A stretch of DNA of 64,000 nt from an uncultured Sulfitobacter sp. (GTDB lineage: Bacteria > Pseudomonadota > Alphaproteobacteria > Rhodobacterales > Rhodobacteraceae). The position numbers and the translations under genes are program-made. The notes beneath the pieces were generated by a model, which was given only the letters and a program-made list of their open reading frames with translations, did no database searches and was not told the DNA's origin. The DNA lies in contig NZ_CANMFS010000002.1 of assembly GCF_947497275.1 (NCBI RefSeq), positions 62,001-126,000 of the forward strand, written 5' to 3'. Numbering within the stretch: the first letter of the stretch is position 1; each line of letters begins with the position of its first letter. This document shows positions 28,329-35,228 of this stretch, in pieces.

Positions 28329-28787
28329 TCACTCGTCCACCACGGCGAATAGGTTGGGCACCGCCGGACATGGGGTCAGCTCGTTGCTTACGACATCCGA
28401 CAGGCGCGTCTGATGCAGGAAAACGTAGACGTTCGCGCTCAACCCCTGCCATAGCCGGTTCGTCAGCGATTGCGCGCGGCTGCCGGATGCGCCGCCCGAT
28501 GCCCCCGCCCCTTTGTGCATCGCGTCCACCTTCTCGTCGACCGCCCTCAAGATATCCACGACGCGGATGTCGCTGGCTGGCCGGGCAAGCCGGTAGCCGC
28601 CACCGGGGCCGCGTACCGACGCGACCAGATCGGCGCGACGCAACTTGACGAACAACTGCTCCAGATAGGGCAGCGAAATCTGCTGCCGCTCCGAGATGTC
28701 ACCCAGCGACACCAGCGCACCGCTGGGTTGAAGTGCAATATCCGTCAACGCGACCATCGCATATCGCCCTTTTGTCGACAGCTTCAT
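28329..28787 (-). CDS. iscR: Rrf2-family iron-sulfur regulator IscR
   Basis: 152 residues. The N-terminal winged helix (MKLSTKGRYAMVALTDIAL, SERQQISLPYLEQLFVKLR, RGPGGGYRLARP) is very close to IscR. The cluster-binding region (about 90-105), which in E. coli IscR holds three cysteines, reads MHKGAGASGGASGSRAQSLT and has none; the only Cys in the protein is Cys140 near the C-terminus. IscR of Rhodobacter sphaeroides is likewise described as having one Cys and an unusual cluster ligation. It heads the suf operon and probably represses it when clusters are plentiful. Ribosome site AAGAGGA. Confidence 0.92.
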   Translation of the reverse strand: MKLSTKGRYAMVALTDIALQPSGALVSLGDISERQQISLPYLEQLFVKLRRADLVASVRGPGGGYRLARPASDIRVVDILRAVDEKVDAMHKGAGASGGASGSRAQSLTNRLWQGLSANVYVFLHQTRLSDVVSNELTPCPAVPNLFAVVDE

Positions 28788-28843
28788 ATTCAGTCCTCTT
28801 GCGGGCCGGGCGGTCTTTTGTTTGACGCGCGCGGCCTTATTGC

Positions 28844-28858
28844 CTATCTGATCCGCAT
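28844..28858 (-). other. Four-codon minigene in the iscR leader
   Basis: In the predicted 5' leader of iscR, a perfect AGGAGGTGG is followed after about five bases by ATG CGG ATC AGA TAG. The ribosome site is stronger than that of iscR itself, 57 bases downstream. This may be an upstream open frame that tunes translation, or the strong site may act as a ribosome standby or an antisense-RNA target. Nothing shows it is translated. Confidence 0.35.
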
Positions 28859-28886
28859 GCCACCCACCTCCTGTGGATGCCAGAGT

Positions 28887-28901
28887 TTAGAAACGTTCTA
28901 A
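28887..28901 (-). promoter_or_regulatory. Irr/ICE-like palindrome over the iscR -10 box
   Basis: TTAGAA-ACG-TTCTAA is a perfect 6-bp inverted repeat with a 3-bp spacer, close to the iron control element bound by Irr in alphaproteobacteria. It covers the predicted -10 hexamer (28895-28900), a position that would allow repression. Confidence 0.6.
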
Positions 28902-28923
28902 GGTGCCTGACGGAATTCGTCAA
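28895..28923 (-). promoter_or_regulatory. Promoter of the iscR-suf operon
   Basis: On the minus strand TTGACG (28918-28923) and TAGAAC (28895-28900) are 17 bp apart, giving a start near 28888 and a leader of about 100 bases before iscR. Both hexamers lie inside palindromes, one each. Confidence 0.6.
28908..28922 (-). promoter_or_regulatory. Second palindrome over the iscR -35 box (Iron-Rhodo-box/IscR-type candidate)
   Basis: TGACGGAATTCGTCA is an inverted repeat (TGACG/CGTCA around an AATT core) that overlaps the -35 hexamer. In Rhodobacterales, motifs of this general kind upstream of suf operons have been called Iron-Rhodo-boxes and tied to IscR. I recall the class, not the exact consensus, so the match is tentative. 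Confidence 0.5.
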
Positions 28924-28958
28924 GAATTACCTCCGCCCTTTGGGACCTGCAAGAAAGT

Positions 28959-29618
28959 ATGCCCATGCCCGAGGTCATTTTCCCCGGCCCCGAAGGTCGC
29001 CTTGAAGGCCGTTATCATCCGCAAAAAGAGCGCGACGCGCCAATTGCGATCGTTCTGCACCCGCATCCGCAATTCGGCGGCACGATGAATCACAAGGTCG
29101 TCTATAATCTGCACTATGCGTTCTACAAAATGGGTTTTACTGTTCTGCGCTTCAACTTTCGCGGTGTTGGCCGGTCGCAGGGCGAATACGACCAGGGCAT
29201 CGGAGAGCTGTCGGATGCGGCATCCGCACTCGACTATCTGCAGTCGATGAACAATAATTCCAAGCACTGCTGGGTCGCCGGTTTCAGTTTTGGTGCTTGG
29301 ATCGGGATGCAGCTGCTGATGCGCCGTCCGGAGATCACTGGGTTCATCTCGGTCGCCCCGCCCGCCAACATGTATGATTTCAGCTTCCTCGCTCCCTGCC
29401 CCGCGTCTGGCCTCATCATTAATGGCACCGGCGACCGCGTCGCACCGCCCGCCGACACGGTGAGCCTCGTCAATAAGTTGCACGAACAAAAGGGCATCAC
29501 CATTACCCACCGCGAGATTGAAGGTGCGGGTCACTTCTTTGAAGAGCCGCACATGGATACGCTGATCGATACCACGACAGACTATGTCCGCCGCCGCCTG
29601 ACGGAGAATTCGCGCTGA
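28959..29618 (+). CDS. Alpha/beta hydrolase
   Basis: 219 residues of the alpha/beta hydrolase fold. The nucleophile elbow is GFSFGAW, with LHPHPQFGGTMNHKVV near the start (oxyanion region), Asp in INGTGDRVAPPADT and the catalytic His in GAGHFFEEP. The substrate is unknown; short members with the HPHPQFGGTM motif are common in proteobacteria and rarely studied. It is divergent from iscR across the iron-box region, so it may share that control. Its stop overlaps the start of the next gene (TGATG). Confidence 0.87.
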   Translation: MPMPEVIFPGPEGRLEGRYHPQKERDAPIAIVLHPHPQFGGTMNHKVVYNLHYAFYKMGFTVLRFNFRGVGRSQGEYDQGIGELSDAASALDYLQSMNNNSKHCWVAGFSFGAWIGMQLLMRRPEITGFISVAPPANMYDFSFLAPCPASGLIINGTGDRVAPPADTVSLVNKLHEQKGITITHREIEGAGHFFEEPHMDTLIDTTTDYVRRRLTENSR

Positions 29619-29866
29619 TGGCTGACGAATCCGTCATTGCAATGGCCAATAAGCTGGCCGAAGAATGCCTTGCCGTGCAGAAAGAGACCGGCGAGGACCG
29701 GCTGTTCATGGAGGTGGGTGACGTTCTGGGGGCATCGTCGCAAACCCTTGAAGAGGCTTTCCTGACGGCGATCCGCACGCGGATGGCCGAACAGCAGGGC
29801 CGCAAATTCCTTGCCAACAAGCTGCGCCTACACCGCTCGTCCACGACTGACGTCAAAGACGTATGA
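29618..29866 (+). CDS. Conserved-looking 82-residue protein of unknown function
   Basis: Acidic N-terminal half (MADESVIAMANKLAEECLAV, GEDRLFMEVGDVLGASSQT) and basic C-terminal half (RTRMAEQQGRKFLANKLRLH). Probably helical and soluble; no motif recognised. It overlaps the hydrolase stop by TGATG and the HD-protein start by ATGA, so all three are one translation unit. Coding-type base bias and overlaps support it being real. Confidence 0.65.
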   Translation: MADESVIAMANKLAEECLAVQKETGEDRLFMEVGDVLGASSQTLEEAFLTAIRTRMAEQQGRKFLANKLRLHRSSTTDVKDV

Positions 29867-30462
29867 CCGCCCGCCTCGACCGCCAGATCGCGTTCCTCAA
29901 TGAGGCGGACAAGCTCAAGTCGGTGGTGCGTGCGACAAATCTCTGCGATAATTCGCGCTACGAGAACTCCGCCGAACACAGCTGGCATTTGACGCTTTAT
30001 GCGCTGGTCCTGGCCGACTACGCGGAGCCCGAAGTGGACATCAACCGCGTTCTGCGGATGCTGATCCTGCACGATCTGGTCGAGATCGACGCAGGCGACA
30101 ATCCGATTTTCGGCAATCACGAGACCCTCGACGTCGAGGCTCAGGAACAGGCCGCCGCCGACCGGATCTTTGGACTGCTTCCCCAAGACCAGGCCGCAGT
30201 CATGCGTAGTATGTGGGAGGAATTCGAAGCCGCGCAGACCCCTTGCGCGAAATTCGCCAAGTCCCTCGACCGGTTTCAGCCGCCGATGCAGAACCTGCAA
30301 TCAGGTGGCGGGAGCTGGACCGACTACAACGTCAGCGAAGAGATGATTGCCGCGCGCGTGGGATCGAAAATCGCCGTCGGTGCGCCGGGCCTTTGGGAAT
30401 ACGCGCGCGCCAGAATCGCGGCGTTCTTCCGGGCCCGTGATACAGATACCTCAGCCCAATAG
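29863..30462 (+). CDS. HD-domain hydrolase (YfbR/HDDC2-like nucleotidase)
   Basis: 199 residues. The metal-binding HD pattern is complete: His in ENSAEHSWHLTL, the HD pair in LILHDLVEIDAGD and a downstream Asp in FAKSLDRFQP. Such proteins hydrolyse deoxynucleoside 5'-monophosphates in some cases (YfbR, HDDC2). It is the last gene of the three-gene unit beginning at 28959, overlapping the previous gene by ATGA, and converges on a glycosyltransferase gene with only 9 bp between them. Confidence 0.87.
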   Translation: MTARLDRQIAFLNEADKLKSVVRATNLCDNSRYENSAEHSWHLTLYALVLADYAEPEVDINRVLRMLILHDLVEIDAGDNPIFGNHETLDVEAQEQAAADRIFGLLPQDQAAVMRSMWEEFEAAQTPCAKFAKSLDRFQPPMQNLQSGGGSWTDYNVSEEMIAARVGSKIAVGAPGLWEYARARIAAFFRARDTDTSAQ

Positions 30463-30471
30463 CACAGGCTT

Positions 30472-31599
30472 TCAGGCGCCTTCGCTCTCGATCTGCCGCT
30501 CCAGCGCGGTCACCTTGCGGTGCAGCTTGGCAATGTCGAGATTGGAGAACTGATGGGCAAATTCGTTTCTCTCGCTTTCCGCTAACGCGAGATAACGGCG
30601 CAGGACGCCACCGGCCTTGCGCACCAGCGCCGCCCGGTCCGCGCGCATCATGTCGTCAATGCTGTGCGTCGCCTCGAACGCGGCAAAATCTGCCCGCATC
30701 TCCGCAACCTTCGCAGCATCGAGCCGAATTTGTACCTTCTCGCCGGACGACCGGGTGACGCGGTACCCAAAGCGGTTGGTCTTGAAGGGCTGCCCCTGCT
30801 CGTGCGGCCGGTCACGACCCAGGATCGCGAGATATTCAACGGGGCTGCGAAACATTCGGTGCGCGATGAAAACCGGCGGCGGCACGTCTGGCGTGGTTTG
30901 CGTTCGGCTGGGATCGCGCAAGCCCGTGCGCAGATCGGAGCCGTTTTGCCGTCGCGCCGGCCAAAGCGACAGAACGGTATGCGGACCGATGCCGAACACC
31001 GGCAGATCCACCAGTGCTGCGGTCTTGACCAGCGCGTCGAAGCGTCCGCGCAGGTTGATCTTGACCGTCGGCTCGAACAGGGTGTCGTCCCCGATGACCT
31101 GCAGCCAGTTGAAGGTCGCCACGACGGGCCAGCCGGACTGTGCAAACCAGTCCGGCATCGTGGTTGTCATATTCAGCGGCAGCCAGAATTCATCAATGTC
31201 GATGAAAAGCAATACTGTATTCCCTTGCCCTGCCCTGCGCAGGCTTTTGCGGATCTGGGCATAGCATTCCGTCTGAATGCTGAAACCCGACGCGCCGGGC
31301 TTGTCGAAGGCATCACCATCAACGAGCACAACCCGCGGATCATTCTGCGCAATCGCGCGCACAATCTGAGCGGTATGATCGGTGCTGCGGTTCACGGCGA
31401 TGTGGATACGCTGTGCACCAAAGCTCAAATGATGGTGGATCCATTCGGCGATATAGGGACCCTCGTTCGACGCGACAGTCGCGATCTCGATCGACGGAGG
31501 CGCATCGAATTTGCGATTGCGCAGACGTTCCCACCCGTATCTGGCACACCCCAATAGGTGAAAAAGCGCAATGGTACCGCGCCGTCGCTTGATTTTCAC
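30472..31599 (-). CDS. Glycosyltransferase family 2-type protein
   Basis: 375 residues. IEIATVASNEGPYIAEWIHHHL is typical of the DUF23/GT92 and Glyco_tranf_2_4 group (extract: ATVASNEGPYIAEWIHHH), and the DxD-like metal site is FIDIDEFWLP. A basic stretch lies before the domain and a likely coiled coil after it (SNLDIAKLHRKVTALERQ). It probably adds a sugar to a surface glycan. It stands alone; other surface-glycan candidates in the window are at 11625, 24326 and 41502. Confidence 0.82.
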   Translation of the reverse strand: MKIKRRRGTIALFHLLGCARYGWERLRNRKFDAPPSIEIATVASNEGPYIAEWIHHHLSFGAQRIHIAVNRSTDHTAQIVRAIAQNDPRVVLVDGDAFDKPGASGFSIQTECYAQIRKSLRRAGQGNTVLLFIDIDEFWLPLNMTTTMPDWFAQSGWPVVATFNWLQVIGDDTLFEPTVKINLRGRFDALVKTAALVDLPVFGIGPHTVLSLWPARRQNGSDLRTGLRDPSRTQTTPDVPPPVFIAHRMFRSPVEYLAILGRDRPHEQGQPFKTNRFGYRVTRSSGEKVQIRLDAAKVAEMRADFAAFEATHSIDDMMRADRAALVRKAGGVLRRYLALAESERNEFAHQFSNLDIAKLHRKVTALERQIESEGA

Positions 31600-31675
31600 A
31601 ATCTACTCTTTCGTCGTCTGTCCGATTGTATTTCGGGCTAGCCTATTCGCTGCCTGATCGAAAGCGATTAAAATT

Positions 31676-31695
31676 TTGGTATACATTGGTATACA
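31676..31695. repeat. Two tandem copies of TTGGTATACA upstream of icd
   Basis: Two identical 10-bp units lie head to tail at 31676-31685 and 31686-31695; each holds the palindrome GTATAC. The spacing of one helical turn suggests a two-site operator, of a type used by GntR-family repressors among others. It lies 62 bases before icd and 77 bases before the divergent glycosyltransferase start. Confidence 0.55.
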
Positions 31696-31756
31696 GACTT
31701 CACGCGGGCGTTGATTCACGCTAGGCACAGACTATCCATCAGCCCGAGGAGCGGAC

Positions 31757-32971
31757 ATGTCCAAGATCAAGGTAGAGAACCCCATCGTCGAACTTGACGG
31801 CGACGAAATGACCCGTATCATCTGGGATTTCATTAAGAAAAAGCTGATAACCCCTTATCTTGATGTCGATCTGAAATATTACGATCTGGGCATCGAAGCG
31901 CGCGACGAAACCGACGACCAGATCACCGTCGATGCGGCCGAAGCGATCAAAAAGTACGGCGTCGGCGTCAAATGCGCGACCATCACACCGGACGAGGCCC
32001 GCGTCGAGGAGTTTGGCCTCAAGAAGATGTGGCGGTCCCCGAACGGGACGATCCGCAATATCCTCGGCGGCGTGATTTTCCGCCAGCCGATTATTTGCCG
32101 TAATGTGCCGCGCCTGGTGCCCGGCTGGACCAAGCCGATCGTGGTGGGGCGCCATGCCTACGGCGACCAATACCGCGCAACTGATTTCAAATTTCCCGGT
32201 GCTGGCAAACTGTCGCTTAAATTCGTCGGGGAGGACGGAACGGAGATCGAGCACGAGGTGTTCGACGCCCCCGACAGCGGTGTCGTCATGGCGATGTATA
32301 ACCTCGACAAGTCGATCATTGATTTCGCCCGCGCATCGCTGAATTACGGCCTTAATCTAGGCTGGCCGGTGTACCTGAGCACCAAGAACACGATCCTCAA
32401 GCAATACGACGGGCGTTTCCTCGAACTGTTCCAGCAGATCTACGATACCGAATTCAAAGATGAGTTCGAGAAAGCGGGCATTACCTATGAGCACCGTCTG
32501 ATCGACGACATGGTCGCCTGCGCGATGAAATGGAACGGCGGATACGTCTGGGCGTGCAAGAATTACGACGGTGACGTGCAATCGGATACCGTTGCACAAG
32601 GGTTCGGCTCACTCGGGCTGATGACTTCGATCCTGATGAGTCCCGACGGCCAGACGGTCGAGGCCGAAGCGGCGCATGGCACCGTGACCCGCCATTACCG
32701 GCAGCACCAGAAGGGCGAGCAGACGTCGACTAACTCCATCGCGTCGATCTATGCTTGGACCGGTGGTCTGAAACACCGCGGCAAGCTGGATGACAATGCC
32801 GCGCTGATTAGTTTCGCAGAGACGCTGGAAAAGGTCGTCGTGGATACCGTGGAAAGCGGTGATATGACAAAGGATCTGGCATTGCTGGTCGGGCCTGACC
32901 AAAGGTGGCTGACCACTATGGGGTTTCTCGAAAAAGTGGATGAGAACCTGAACGCTGCCCTGCGAGGTTAA
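31757..32971 (+). CDS. icd: Isocitrate dehydrogenase, NADP-dependent (eukaryote-like type II)
   Basis: 404 residues. Features of the homodimeric, roughly 45-kDa class are visible: [17 protein letters not shown], substrate loop [16 protein letters not shown], metal ligands in [14 protein letters not shown], and [21 protein letters not shown] near the C-terminus (extracts). It oxidises isocitrate to 2-oxoglutarate in the TCA cycle and makes NADPH. Single gene with its own terminator at 33003. The tandem GTATAC element upstream may control it. Confidence 0.95.
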   Translation: MSKIKVENPIVELDGDEMTRIIWDFIKKKLITPYLDVDLKYYDLGIEARDETDDQITVDAAEAIKKYGVGVKCATITPDEARVEEFGLKKMWRSPNGTIRNILGGVIFRQPIICRNVPRLVPGWTKPIVVGRHAYGDQYRATDFKFPGAGKLSLKFVGEDGTEIEHEVFDAPDSGVVMAMYNLDKSIIDFARASLNYGLNLGWPVYLSTKNTILKQYDGRFLELFQQIYDTEFKDEFEKAGITYEHRLIDDMVACAMKWNGGYVWACKNYDGDVQSDTVAQGFGSLGLMTSILMSPDGQTVEAEAAHGTVTRHYRQHQKGEQTSTNSIASIYAWTGGLKHRGKLDDNAALISFAETLEKVVVDTVESGDMTKDLALLVGPDQRWLTTMGFLEKVDENLNAALRG

Positions 32972-33002
32972 GACCTGGACACCGGGACGCTGCCAATGCC
33001 CT

Positions 33003-33030
33003 GGGGGTCGCTTTCGCAGCGGCCCCTTTT
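33003..33030 (+). terminator. Intrinsic terminator of icd
   Basis: GGGGTCGC pairs with GCGGCCCC (one G-U) around a short loop and is followed by TTTT (33027-33030). Confidence 0.75.
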
Positions 33031-33052
33031 CTGTGCAGAGCGACCTGAGCTA

Positions 33053-33256
33053 TTATCCACGGTTGTGCGTGCGCGCGTAGAGTTCGGCAATGATCGTGCT
33101 TGCGGTCTTCTCGAAAAGACAGGGGACAAACGCATGTACGACTGCGGCCCCGCCCGCCAGGAAAAGCTTGCCCGAAAATTTCAGCGCGAATGCCATATGC
33201 TGAAAGAAGTTTTCGTCAACTTTGGCGGGATGCGCGAGAAAGATGCGGTTGATCAT
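33053..33256 (-). CDS. DUF6356-type small membrane-associated protein
   Basis: 67 residues from the ATG at 33256, after AGGAG; the longer frame from 33325 lacks support. It reads MINRIFLAHPAKVDENFFQH and then KFSGKLFLAGGAAVVHAFVP, a single amphipathic-hydrophobic segment, with a Cys at LCPFE-like position (VPCLFEKTAS). I recall similar short proteins labelled DUF6356 or, without good reason, capsule biosynthesis. It is divergent from the Lrp-type regulator. Confidence 0.7.
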   Translation of the reverse strand: MINRIFLAHPAKVDENFFQHMAFALKFSGKLFLAGGAAVVHAFVPCLFEKTASTIIAELYARTHNRG

Positions 33257-33319
33257 TGGGGGTTGCTCCTGTTCGGGTAACGTTTCGCAAAACACTATCC
33301 GAAACGGGACGGTAGATTT

Positions 33320-33354
33320 TCCCAAAATGGCAGGTCATAAGGTTGATCTTGGGA
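33320..33354. promoter_or_regulatory. Candidate operator between DUF6356 and Lrp-type gene
   Basis: TCCCAA (33320-33325) and TTGGGA (33349-33354) form inverted arms flanked by T/A runs (TTTT before, TATTTT after), about 29 bp centre to centre. The site lies 24-58 bases before the Lrp-family start, where autoregulatory Lrp sites are usual. Low-complexity arms keep this tentative. Confidence 0.3.
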
Positions 33355-33377
33355 TATTTTCACGCCATTCTGGGCAG

Positions 33378-33836
33378 ATGAGTGAAATTGATAACATGGA
33401 TCGCCGTATTCTGGGCGCTTTGCAACGTGATGCCGGTCAATCGCTGGATGCGTTGAGCACCCGCATCGGATTGTCCCGCAATGCCTGCTGGCGGCGCATT
33501 CGTCAGATGGAAGGCGTAGGCATCATCACCGGTCGCATTGCCACCGTGGATGCGGCCAAGCTCGGGTTTGGCTTGTGCGTCTTCATGCAGGTACGCACCA
33601 ATGCCCATGCCCCCGGTTGGCTCGAGAAATTCTCGGAAGCGACGCGGGCGATGCCCGAAATCCAGGGGGTATACAGGATGAGCGGCGATCTTGATTATCT
33701 GATCCGCGCCCGCGTGCCAGATATGGCGGGCTACGACCGGCTTTACCAAAGACTGATCGGCAAAGTCGCCTTATCGGATGTATCGGCCAGTTTCGTGATG
33801 GAAGAAATCAAGGAAACGTCACAACTACCACTCTGA
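33378..33836 (+). CDS. Lrp/AsnC family transcriptional regulator
   Basis: 152 residues: N-terminal helix-turn-helix (MDRRILGALQRDAGQSLDAL, LSRNACWRRIRQMEGVGII) and C-terminal RAM/AsnC ligand-binding domain (VYRMSGDLDYLIRARVPDM). The start at 33378 fits the domain boundary; the ribosome site is weak. It is followed 15 bp later by an SMR exporter gene, which may be its target. Lrp-type regulators often control amino acid export or use; the ligand is unknown. Confidence 0.9.
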   Translation: MSEIDNMDRRILGALQRDAGQSLDALSTRIGLSRNACWRRIRQMEGVGIITGRIATVDAAKLGFGLCVFMQVRTNAHAPGWLEKFSEATRAMPEIQGVYRMSGDLDYLIRARVPDMAGYDRLYQRLIGKVALSDVSASFVMEEIKETSQLPL

Positions 33837-33851
33837 CAAAAGGTGTCTTCC

Positions 33852-34184
33852 ATGCCCGTTTATCTCGTACTGGCTCTTGCCGTTCTCGCCGAAACCATCG
33901 GGACCACCGCGTTGCAGGCGAGCCAGCAGTTCACCAAACCCGCAGCGTCGGTCGTCGTTGTGATCGCCTATGCGGTGTCTTTCTATCTGTTGTCCTTTAC
34001 CCTGCGCACCCTGCCGGTCGGGGTGGTTTACGCGCTGTGGAGCGGGCTCGGCATTGTCTTGATCGCCTGCATAGGATACCTCGTGTTCGGTCAGCGGCTT
34101 GATTTACCTGCTGTCATCGGGCTGGCCCTGATCATCGCCGGGATCGGTACGATAAATCTTTTCAGCAACGCAACACCACATTGA
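33852..34184 (+). CDS. Small multidrug resistance (SMR) family transporter
   Basis: 110 residues and four membrane helices, the size of EmrE. The essential Glu14 is in place (VLAETIGTTALQASQQ), and the GVVYALWSGLGIVLI and helix-4 GIGTINLFS motifs are typical. ATG 33852 is preferred over the GTG at 33843 because AAAGGTG lies at a proper distance. SMR proteins are dimeric proton-coupled exporters of cationic compounds; some relatives export guanidinium or polyamines. It probably forms an operon with the Lrp-type regulator. Confidence 0.92.
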   Translation: MPVYLVLALAVLAETIGTTALQASQQFTKPAASVVVVIAYAVSFYLLSFTLRTLPVGVVYALWSGLGIVLIACIGYLVFGQRLDLPAVIGLALIIAGIGTINLFSNATPH

Positions 34185-34245
34185 CACGCTTGGGCGCGAC
34201 GCGCCAAGATGCGGAACCATCGGACCCCCCCTGCGTTGACCGCAC

Positions 34246-35157
34246 ATGAATGATTTCCTAGGCCGCTACTGGTCCGCCCTGCCCGCCCCGCTTCGTGACC
34301 AGTTGGAAGGATACGTTACCGGTTTCTGGTCCGTTCTGCCCCAGCTTGTCCTTTCCTTCGTTTTCTTGGGCTTTGTCTGGCTTTGCATCAAGGTATTGCG
34401 CTGGATCGTTCCCCGCACATTGCGTAGGGCGCGAATGCGGCGCAGCCTCGTCGATGTGGTTTTGATGCTGCTCACTGTGAGTGCCTGGCTGTTCGGTACC
34501 CTGATCGCCGTGACAATCGCGTTTCCGACAATTACGCCGGGCCGCGCATTGACGGCATTGGGCGTTGGCGGTGTCGCTATCGGTTTTGCCTTCAAGGATG
34601 TCTTCGAGAACTTTCTTGCTGGAGTGCTTCTACTTGTCCGCGAACCTTTTTCGATCGACGACTTTATCGAATGCGAACACATCGATGGCCAGGTCGAAGA
34701 GATCACGATCCGTGATACGCACGTTCGACAAACCGACGGACAGCTTGTCGTGGCACCGAATGCGATGTTCTTCAAAAATCCCGTCACAATTCGCACCGCC
34801 CGCGATGTGCGGCGCACAACCGTGATTTGCGGCGTCGCCTACGGCGAAGACGTGGACCGTGCCCGCGACGTCATCGCGGCGGCAGTGCGGGGCGTTGACG
34901 CTGTTCGCGACGACGTGCGCGATGTCGAAATCTTCGCGCAGGAGTTCGCAGATAGTTCGATCAACTTCGAGGTGACCTGGTGGACCGGATCGCGCCCCAT
35001 CGACATCAGGACCAGCCGCGACAAGGTCGTCGCCGCTGTCAAGCGTGCGCTGGACGACGAAGGCATCGAGATTCCGTTCCCCTACCGGACCATGACTTTC
35101 AAAGAGCCGCTTGCGTTGGCCCGCGCGGCAAAGGAAGAAAGCGACGACGCGGCGTGA
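34246..35157 (+). CDS. Small-conductance mechanosensitive channel (MscS family)
   Basis: 303 residues. Three N-terminal helices (about 20-110), with pore helix TM3 containing LTALGVGGVAIGFAFKDVFENFLAGVLLL in parts (GVGGVAIGFAFKDVFENFLA), then the beta domain (FSIDDFIE, GQVEEITIRDTHVRQTDGQL) and C-terminal alpha/beta cap. It opens under membrane tension to release solutes after osmotic downshock, as expected in a marine cell. It stands alone between the SMR gene and typA. Confidence 0.93.
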   Translation: MNDFLGRYWSALPAPLRDQLEGYVTGFWSVLPQLVLSFVFLGFVWLCIKVLRWIVPRTLRRARMRRSLVDVVLMLLTVSAWLFGTLIAVTIAFPTITPGRALTALGVGGVAIGFAFKDVFENFLAGVLLLVREPFSIDDFIECEHIDGQVEEITIRDTHVRQTDGQLVVAPNAMFFKNPVTIRTARDVRRTTVICGVAYGEDVDRARDVIAAAVRGVDAVRDDVRDVEIFAQEFADSSINFEVTWWTGSRPIDIRTSRDKVVAAVKRALDDEGIEIPFPYRTMTFKEPLALARAAKEESDDAA

Positions 35158-35228
35158 CCGCTTTTATGCTGGCCTTTGATGCGGCAGCACGGTAAGGCCG
35201 CGTCAACTCTCCGAGACAAGGTAATCCA

